A stretch of DNA of 48,404 bases. Source: Solibacillus silvestris_B (GTDB lineage Bacteria; Bacillota; Bacilli; Bacillales_A; Planococcaceae). The position numbers and the translations under genes were made by a program. The number at the start of each line of letters is the position of its first letter. Within the stretch, counting starts at the first letter, position 1. Location: assembly GCF_051967575.1 (NCBI RefSeq), contig NZ_JBQCJW010000027.1, positions 1 to 48,404 on the forward strand, in the 5' to 3' direction. Below the pieces are notes generated by a model. The model was not told the origin of the DNA, searched no databases, and saw only the letters and a list, made by a program, of their open reading frames with translations. Positions 42,317-48,404 of this stretch are shown here, in pieces.

Positions 42317-44947
42317 TTATTTTGCATCATACCATGTAGCGCCATATGAAAAATCAACCTTTAACGGTACACTTAATTCAATTGCGTTTTCCATTACTTC
42401 TGGTACGATGCGTTCTAAAATCTCGATTTCTTCCTTCGGTGCCTCAAAAATTAATTCATCGTGCACTTGCAATAATAATTTCGCCTGCAAACCTTCTTTT
42501 TCGAGGCGGGCATTCATATCAATCATTGCCTTTTTAATAATGTCTGCCGCGCTTCCTTGAATTGGCGTATTCATCGCTGTACGCTCCGCAAAGCTTCTTA
42601 AATTAAAGTTTGAGCTCGTAATGTCAGGCAAATAGCGGCGGCGATTCAATATCGTTGTCACAAAGCCTGTTTTCTTCGCCTCTTCCACAATCGACTCCAT
42701 ATAATTTTTTACACCCGGGAAACTTTGCAAATAGTTTTCGATAAAAATAGCCGCTTCTTTTCGTGTAATGTCCAAGCTTTGCGATAAGCCGTAATCACTG
42801 ATTCCATAAACGATGCCAAAGTTAACCGCTTTTGCTGTACGGCGCATTAAGCTTGTCACATCGTCCGGATTTTCCACACCGAATACATCCATCGCTGTAC
42901 GGGTATGAATGTCCATCCCTTGTTTAAATGCCTCGACAAGCGCTGTATCTTTGCACATATGCGCCAATACACGCAATTCGATTTGCGAATAGTCCGCCGC
43001 AAACAATACCCAATCTTTTTTGGACGGCACAAATGCCTGGCGAATTTTGCGTCCTTCCTCCAAGCGAATCGGAATGTTTTGCAAATTCGGATCTGTGGAG
43101 CTTAAACGTCCCGTAGCTGTTAATGCCTGCTGAAAACGCGTATGCACTTTTGAATCCTTTTTGTTCACCTCTTTCGTTAAACCTTCAATATATGTTGACT
43201 GTAATTTTGCGAGTGTGCGATATTGCAAAATATGCTTCACAATGTCATGCTCGGTTTGCAGTTTTTCCAGTACATCGGCTGCGGTCGAATAGCCTGTCTT
43301 TGTCTTTTTAATGACTGGCAAGCCTAATTTATCGAATAGAATGACTCCAAGTTGTTTTGGTGAATTAATATTAAACTCCTCGCCTGCCAGCTCATAAATC
43401 GTTGTTTCCATTACTTCAAGTTTCGCCTTTAGCTCATTGCCCATTTCGTGCAATGTCTCAATATTTACCGTAATGCCTTCACTTTCCATCTTGCCTAAAA
43501 TATGCGCAAGCGGCAGTTCCAATTCTTTATATAACTCGAATTGTTCATTTTCTTTAAGTTTCTGTTCCAGAACAGGCTGCAGCTTCCAAACGGCTGCCGC
43601 TTTCCTGCTTACATGCTCTGCCAATTGCTCCGCCGCAGGTACGCTCCATTTTGCTCCTTTTCCATATATAGCTTCATTTGATAGGACGTCTTGATAGCCA
43701 AACTCTTTCGCAAGTGTTGCTACATCATCCCCTGAAATCGATGGCTTCAAAATATAGGAAGCAAGCAGCAAATCAAATTCCACGCCTTTAAGCTCAATGC
43801 CTAAACGGTGAAGCATTGCCTGCATCGCTTTGCTGTCGGAAGTATATTTCTTTTTCGAATCGTCCTCCAACCATGCTTTTAGCACCGCATTTTCCACTAC
43901 ATCTTCAATCGATGTATATATGGTCGTTTCCCCGTCTGTCAATGCAAGACCAATCGCGTTACAGCTATGATAATGCTCATTTTCCAATTCTAAATGAAGC
44001 GCCATCGTGTTTTCTAGCATGTCCCCTGTAATAGCCGATGCGATTTCATAAATTAATTCAGCTTGCTCGGTTTCCTCTGCTTCAAAATCGCTTTTCTCAA
44101 TTAATGATTTAAAACCAAGCTCCTTCCATACTTCAAGAAGCGCCTCTTCATTTGGACCAGCATATGCCAATTCGTCGAGTGTAATCGTTAACGGTGTCTC
44201 TGTCTGGATTGTCGCCAATTTCTTTGATAAATGCGCCATCTCTTCATTATCCACAAGCTTTTCCTTCATTTTTGAAGCCTTCATTGAATCAATCGCTTCA
44301 TATAAATTTTCAATTGTGCCATGCTCTTTCAATAATTTTATCGCCGTCTTTTCGCCTACGCCCGGAACGCCTGGAATATTATCAGATTGATCGCCCATAA
44401 GCCCTTTCATATCGATAATCTGCTCTGGCGTTAAACCATACTTTTCTTCAATATGTGCAGGCGTGTATTTCTCGATATCTGTTATTCCCTTGCGTGTGAT
44501 GTACACTGTCACATCATCTGTTGCAAGCTGCGTCAAATCCTTATCGCCCGAAACGATGATCACTTCCATCCCTTGTGCAGCGGCTTGCTTCGCTAAAGTC
44601 CCTATAATATCATCCGCCTCGTACATATCAAGCTCATAGCGTTTAATATTGTATGCATCGATCAGCTTGCGAATATACGGGAATTGCTCGGAAAGCTCAG
44701 GCGGCGTTTTTTGGCGTCCGCCTTTATATTCTCCAAACGATTCATGACGAAAAGTCGTTTTCCCCGCATCAAACGCAACGAGCATTTGTGCCGGGTTCTC
44801 TTCGCCGATAATTTTTTGCAGCATCGTCGTAAAGCCGTAAGTAGCATTTGTATGAATTCCGCTATCATTTGTCAGCAGCGGCAGTGCAAAAAAAGCACGA
44901 TATGCTAATGAATTCCCATCTAATAAAAGCAATTTTTGTTTTGTCAT
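42317..44947 (-). CDS. polA: DNA polymerase I
   Basis: This 876-residue family A polymerase removes RNA primers and fills gaps. The 5'-3' exonuclease domain (1-~290) has 'LLLDGNSLAYRAFFAL' and 'GLMGDQSDNIPGVPGVGEKT'. The middle domain resembles the 3'-5' exonuclease, but its first motif reads 'MALHLELEN' without the D-x-E metal pair, so proofreading is presumably absent, as in other Bacillus Pol I. The polymerase domain shows motif A 'AADYSQIELRVLAH', motif B 'RRTAKAVNFGIVYG' and motif C 'LLLQVHDELIFEAP'. It is the first gene of polA-mutM-coaE. Confidence 0.98.
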   Translation of the reverse strand: MTKQKLLLLDGNSLAYRAFFALPLLTNDSGIHTNATYGFTTMLQKIIGEENPAQMLVAFDAGKTTFRHESFGEYKGGRQKTPPELSEQFPYIRKLIDAYNIKRYELDMYEADDIIGTLAKQAAAQGMEVIIVSGDKDLTQLATDDVTVYITRKGITDIEKYTPAHIEEKYGLTPEQIIDMKGLMGDQSDNIPGVPGVGEKTAIKLLKEHGTIENLYEAIDSMKASKMKEKLVDNEEMAHLSKKLATIQTETPLTITLDELAYAGPNEEALLEVWKELGFKSLIEKSDFEAEETEQAELIYEIASAITGDMLENTMALHLELENEHYHSCNAIGLALTDGETTIYTSIEDVVENAVLKAWLEDDSKKKYTSDSKAMQAMLHRLGIELKGVEFDLLLASYILKPSISGDDVATLAKEFGYQDVLSNEAIYGKGAKWSVPAAEQLAEHVSRKAAAVWKLQPVLEQKLKENEQFELYKELELPLAHILGKMESEGITVNIETLHEMGNELKAKLEVMETTIYELAGEEFNINSPKQLGVILFDKLGLPVIKKTKTGYSTAADVLEKLQTEHDIVKHILQYRTLAKLQSTYIEGLTKEVNKKDSKVHTRFQQALTATGRLSSTDPNLQNIPIRLEEGRKIRQAFVPSKKDWVLFAADYSQIELRVLAHMCKDTALVEAFKQGMDIHTRTAMDVFGVENPDDVTSLMRRTAKAVNFGIVYGISDYGLSQSLDITRKEAAIFIENYLQSFPGVKNYMESIVEEAKKTGFVTTILNRRRYLPDITSSNFNLRSFAERTAMNTPIQGSAADIIKKAMIDMNARLEKEGLQAKLLLQVHDELIFEAPKEEIEILERIVPEVMENAIELSVPLKVDFSYGATWYDAK

Positions 44948-45075
44948 GCGCGTTCCTCCATTAAATCAATGTACGATTGTATGTTCTCTTTCTACTTTAG
45001 CGATTATTGCAGTGAATTGCCAACATAAACGTAAAATCCGCATAAAAAATTATCATTTATATTCTCCTGGACAAA

Positions 45076-45120
45076 GAAAAAATCCAGACGTATGCAAATT
45101 GGCATAACCTGGATTTCTTC
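45076..45120 (-). terminator. Terminator of the chemoreceptor gene at 45193
   Basis: Minus-strand stem AAATCCAG / CTGGATTT with an inner ATGC/GCAT pairing, followed by TTTTC. Confidence 0.8.
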
Positions 45121-45192
45121 GTATATTCCACCGATCACTGTTTCCTTGAGTCCATTTTTTCGAAGGATAATTGCATACACAGCGGAAAGCAG

Positions 45193-46875
45193 CTATATTT
45201 TGAAGTGATTAATTTGTCCCTTTAACTTAATAATCATTTCATTCAACTCATGTGCAATGCTTAACATTTCTTCAGAGGACGCAGTTTGTTCTTCTATTGA
45301 AGCAGCAATACTTTGAGAATGCTCACTTGATTCTTCCAATGACAGAACGGTAGTATTTGTTGTTTGAAGCATCTGATTAGAGCCTACTGCAATTTCCTGG
45401 ACCGCTTCCGTGACCTCTTGAATCTCACTCTTCATATCATCCACTAATTTAGAAATAGTATTGAATGTTTCAACAGCCGAATAAATTGTAACGCTCTCCT
45501 GCTCGATTTTCGTTACAACATTATTAATTGCAACGACGGATTCATTTGAATCTTTCTGCATCTCATTGATTAGTGCCGTAATATTACTCGCCGAATTCGC
45601 CGATTGTTCTGCCAATGAACGAATTTCATCGGCGACTACCGCAAACCCTTTCCCGTATTCCCCTGCTCTCGCCGCTTCAATTGCCGCATTTAATGCGAGT
45701 AAATTGATTTGGTCGGAAATACCCGAAATAATTTTTGTGATTTGTCCAACCTCTAAAGAGCGGCTGTTCATTTGCTCTGTTTTTATGAGGGACATTTTCG
45801 CCGTTTCATTAATTGTTTCAATTCCGGCAACTGATTTCTGAATCACTTCAATTCCCTGTGTTGCGACAGTAGTGGCATCCATAGCCTCTTGTGATACCAC
45901 TTTCGTAATATTGGAAATTTCTGCGATCTGCATCGTAATTTGTTCCACCGCAGCCCGATTTTGCGTAGCACCTTCTGTAATCAACTCCGTGCTTGAAGCA
46001 ATTTCCTGAATCGCGCCTGATACTTGATTCGATGTAAGCGTTAGCTGTTCAACACTTTCTTTTAATGTCGATGAACCTTCCTCTACATGATTCGACGTAT
46101 CGTTTACGTGGTAAATTGTCTCTCTTAATTGCGACTGCATTTCCGAGAAGCTTGTTGCAAGACGTCCAATTTCATCATTGCCTTGCACTTCCAATTGTTT
46201 TGACAAATCACCCTGTGCCACAATTTCAGTATGGTTTACAAGCTTATTTAAAGGGTTCACAATTTTCTTCGCAAGGATAAACGCTAAAATTGTGCCTAAA
46301 ATCGCCGCAACAATAATGGAGATGATGATTACTTTTATAAGGAAACTATTTAATTCGTCAATGAAGTCGGCATCAGCATCCAAACCTAAAACGGAATCCG
46401 TACCCGGGATTTGTAAAAAAGTCGACTGATGCTTCCCATAATCGTCTTCGTAAATATCACTGGCGATTATTTCCGTTGTAGAAAGCGCCGCTGTCTGATC
46501 AGCCGTGAAAGCAAGCGGTGTTAAGTAATCATCCGAATTACCCAATACTAAAATAACTTCCTTACCATCAACCTTACTCATAATATAAGCATTTTCCAGA
46601 TCCATCGCATTTTGGAATTCCGTTGTAACAGCCAACAATTCCTCATATGAATCTTTATTTTCTTTTGCATCATTTACTAAACCTGCATCATAAAGAGTAC
46701 TGAATCTTTCCATGCTTAGTAATAGGTTCTGATTATGCTGCGGAATGATTTGATTGTTGATTAAGTTGCTTGAAACAATGAATAGAATCAAACTGAAAAC
46801 AATGCTTAAACCGATAATCGGCATTAAAATTCCAAATAGAATCTTCGTTTTTACTGAATTAAATTTCTTTAACAT
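45193..46875 (-). CDS. Methyl-accepting chemotaxis protein with Cache-type sensor
   Basis: This 560-residue chemoreceptor has TM1 ~12-36, an extracellular alpha/beta domain ~37-187 resembling a Cache fold ('LENAYIMSKVDGKEVILVLG', 'FLQIPGTDSVLGLDADADFI'), TM2 ~188-211, HAMP ~212-265 and a signalling domain. The tip 'DQINLLALNAAIEAARAGEY' is near 390-409. No good ribosome binding site precedes the ATG, so expression may be low or coupled to the ATP-grasp gene that ends 62 nt upstream on the same strand. Cache sensors usually bind amino acids or small acids; the ligand here is unknown. Confidence 0.94.
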   Translation of the reverse strand: MLKKFNSVKTKILFGILMPIIGLSIVFSLILFIVSSNLINNQIIPQHNQNLLLSMERFSTLYDAGLVNDAKENKDSYEELLAVTTEFQNAMDLENAYIMSKVDGKEVILVLGNSDDYLTPLAFTADQTAALSTTEIIASDIYEDDYGKHQSTFLQIPGTDSVLGLDADADFIDELNSFLIKVIIISIIVAAILGTILAFILAKKIVNPLNKLVNHTEIVAQGDLSKQLEVQGNDEIGRLATSFSEMQSQLRETIYHVNDTSNHVEEGSSTLKESVEQLTLTSNQVSGAIQEIASSTELITEGATQNRAAVEQITMQIAEISNITKVVSQEAMDATTVATQGIEVIQKSVAGIETINETAKMSLIKTEQMNSRSLEVGQITKIISGISDQINLLALNAAIEAARAGEYGKGFAVVADEIRSLAEQSANSASNITALINEMQKDSNESVVAINNVVTKIEQESVTIYSAVETFNTISKLVDDMKSEIQEVTEAVQEIAVGSNQMLQTTNTTVLSLEESSEHSQSIAASIEEQTASSEEMLSIAHELNEMIIKLKGQINHFKI

Positions 46876-46937
46876 ATTTTTTGCTCGCTAAAACAATGCT
46901 CGGACTATTTTAACTGAGCGTCCCTCCAATATTCATT

Positions 46938-48113
46938 TTATTTATTCACAAAGAAGTATTCCTTTTGTTCCACGTACTCCATAAAATCCAGCGATAGAAT
47001 ATGTTCATTTTGCGCTAATGAGTCGCTGCTAAAGAAAATGACGGCAAACGTTGTCCCTTTATCATACGGAATATGGCGGTATTCCAGAATATGAGGAAAT
47101 TGTTCCTGCAATAAATTATGGTGTATTAACAATCCGTCATCAATTTTTGCCTCACCAGTAAACTCCGCACAAGTAAAATTGTAAATTTTATTGTCCATTG
47201 CATTGATTAGTGCAGGCCAGTCCGGTTTTCTTTGCTCAAAAAAGTACTCGTATGGATTCACTCCGTATGCAAAGCTTCCCAATTCCGTTGTCCCTGCACC
47301 AGCAAAACGCAGCGGATTTATTTCAATTGGTACAATTATACCTTTATCATTCATGCGCAGCTCAACATGAAGCGGCATTTTCCGTAAATCAAAAATTTCG
47401 CCGAGTCCTTGTAAATACTCCGTAATCGCCGCTAAATAACTTTGCAGCACTAGCTTGCTTGTATAATAAATACGGTCACTCATATCTTTATCATCTTTGA
47501 ACATACGCGCAAATAAATTCAGTACAACCGGATTGTTATTTTCATCAAAGAAAAGATCAATCGCAAATTCCTGTCCTTCAATATAACTTTCGATAATAAA
47601 TGTTTCGCTGTCTAAAACACCCTTTGAATAATTTTCACTCGATTGTTTCATCGTTTCTTCAAGCTTACCGATAATACTTTCAAATTCCCGCGCATCCTCG
47701 ATCCGGTAAACCCCGGCACTTGAATATCCGACTGTCGGCTTGAAAATAACCGGATACGGCAATGCATTCAAATCAATTTGCCCCATCTCGGCGGAGGTTG
47801 TTTCCAAAAAGAAGAAGTGTGGATAATTGTCCGCTAAGCGCTTTCTAAAAGCGAATTTATTTTTAAATAAATTCGCCATTTTAGTCACATTCGATTCTGC
47901 GTAATATTCATTTAAAATTTGAACCGCCTCTTCAGAATTCATAATCATTAATTCTTCCTGCTGGAATACATCGCCCGGGTTTTGCGCTTCTTCTGATTTC
48001 CTATTTAAAAAAACTTGCTGTTGAATATCAAAAATCGTCGTTTTTTTATTGATCAATGTCTCTGCTAATAATGGAGATACATATGTTGTATCTAATAAAA
48101 TCAAAACCTTCAC
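46938..48113 (-). CDS. ATP-grasp domain protein of unknown substrate
   Basis: This ~391-residue ATP-grasp enzyme joins a carboxylate to an amine or thiol through an acylphosphate. The central domain shows 'PVIFKPTVGYSSAGVYRIED' (ATP lysine and glycine-rich loop, ~140-160), 'ESYIEGQEFAIDLFFD' (~194-209), and the metal-binding end 'VELRMNDKGIIVPIEINPLR' (~259-278). The substrate is not evident. The start is uncertain: the GTG at 48113 has AAGGAC almost touching it, while a TTG at 48101 has the same site at about 10 nt and is an alternative. It has no biosynthetic neighbours; the next gene is a chemoreceptor. Confidence 0.8.
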   Translation of the reverse strand: MKVLILLDTTYVSPLLAETLINKKTTIFDIQQQVFLNRKSEEAQNPGDVFQQEELMIMNSEEAVQILNEYYAESNVTKMANLFKNKFAFRKRLADNYPHFFFLETTSAEMGQIDLNALPYPVIFKPTVGYSSAGVYRIEDAREFESIIGKLEETMKQSSENYSKGVLDSETFIIESYIEGQEFAIDLFFDENNNPVVLNLFARMFKDDKDMSDRIYYTSKLVLQSYLAAITEYLQGLGEIFDLRKMPLHVELRMNDKGIIVPIEINPLRFAGAGTTELGSFAYGVNPYEYFFEQRKPDWPALINAMDNKIYNFTCAEFTGEAKIDDGLLIHHNLLQEQFPHILEYRHIPYDKGTTFAVIFFSSDSLAQNEHILSLDFMEYVEQKEYFFVNK

Positions 48114-48298
48114 GTCCTTATTTATGGGTTGATAAATTTATACCATGCACAATTACCTAACTTTTCAGAATATATAAGTATTTTTACCTTCAAAAAATAT
48201 GTATGTAATATGTACAAAGACTACACTTGTTATATTATACACATTTTAAGAAATTTTTCTATTTATTTTCAAATTCTTTGGAAGCGCTTTAATAATAA

Positions 48299-48350
48299 GG
48301 TTCTTCACCATATACATCGGGTTGATATCCATTGCGGGTCGGACGCTTTC
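48299..48350. repeat. MITE-like repeat, truncated third copy
   Basis: GGTTCTTCACCATA...GGGTTGATATCCATTGCGGG...TCGGACGCTTTC matches the left part of the element near 3134-3176, then diverges. The remaining sequence 48114-48404 is AT-rich and shows no gene. Confidence 0.75.
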
Positions 48351-48404
48351 TTACCTCCAGTCAAGTGTTTTTAATTAAATTTATGCGAAGAAATTAATTT
48401 GTTT

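Noticed and set aside
48129..48374. 81-codon plus-strand ORF at the right edge
   Set aside because: AT-rich, composed partly of the MITE-like repeat, with no good ribosome binding site.

Overview
The window is low-GC DNA from an endospore-forming member of the Bacillales. A small acid-soluble spore protein (sspI), a complete gerA-type germinant receptor operon and Bacillus-like gene order (polA-mutM-coaE-gapB-nrdR-dnaB-dnaI-thrS, and infC-rpmI-rplT-ysdA with ysdB and ysdC nearby) support this. Protein style and intergenic repeats suggest the Planococcaceae/Caryophanaceae side (Solibacillus or Lysinibacillus-like). That genus-level placement is an inference. One 100-N assembly gap lies at 30520-30619.

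Layout. 0-3.4 kb: an rRNA methyltransferase (ysgA-like), sspI, and argF with a clear promoter, followed by a repeat-rich spacer. 3.4-8.1 kb: a DUF3784/PH-like membrane protein and the gerA-gerB-gerC operon. 8.4-23.8 kb: an accessory block for cyclic-di-GMP signalling and chemotaxis. It holds a GGDEF remnant, a chemoreceptor, an MHYT-GGDEF-EAL protein, an HD-GYP protein, a PilZ protein, a second multi-pass chemoreceptor, a 1025-residue hybrid kinase with two kinase modules, its REC-SARP regulator, and a PAS3-GGDEF-EAL-PilZ protein. 23.9-30.2 kb: ysdC, a dUTPase-like protein, ysdB with a sigma-W promoter, an EcsAB-like ABC transporter, a palindrome-rich spacer, a cyclase/peroxidase-like gene pair and ysdA. 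30.2-32.1 kb: 107-bp tandem repeats across the gap, then rplT-rpmI-infC with the L20 leader and promoter. 32.3-48.1 kb: a chemoreceptor, thrS with its T-box, dnaI-dnaB, nrdR, gapB, coaE-mutM-polA, another chemoreceptor and an ATP-grasp protein.

How the genes fit together. The housekeeping genes cover replication restart and initiation, translation, DNA repair and central metabolism in conserved operons. The accessory block is the most interesting part. Its two composite c-di-GMP enzymes have opposite defects: one keeps GGDEF but has lost EAL catalytic residues, and the other has lost GGDEF but keeps every EAL catalytic residue and carries a PilZ receptor. With the HD-GYP and PilZ proteins and two chemoreceptors, the block looks like a self-contained c-di-GMP synthesis, breakdown and read-out unit tied to taxis.

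Non-coding structure includes a MITE-like repeat with GTTGATT/AATCAAC ends (three copies), four 25-bp palindromes between convergent genes, and the 107-bp repeats. In one 107-bp unit a stem has changed on both arms so that pairing is kept, and the gap flanks join exactly in register.
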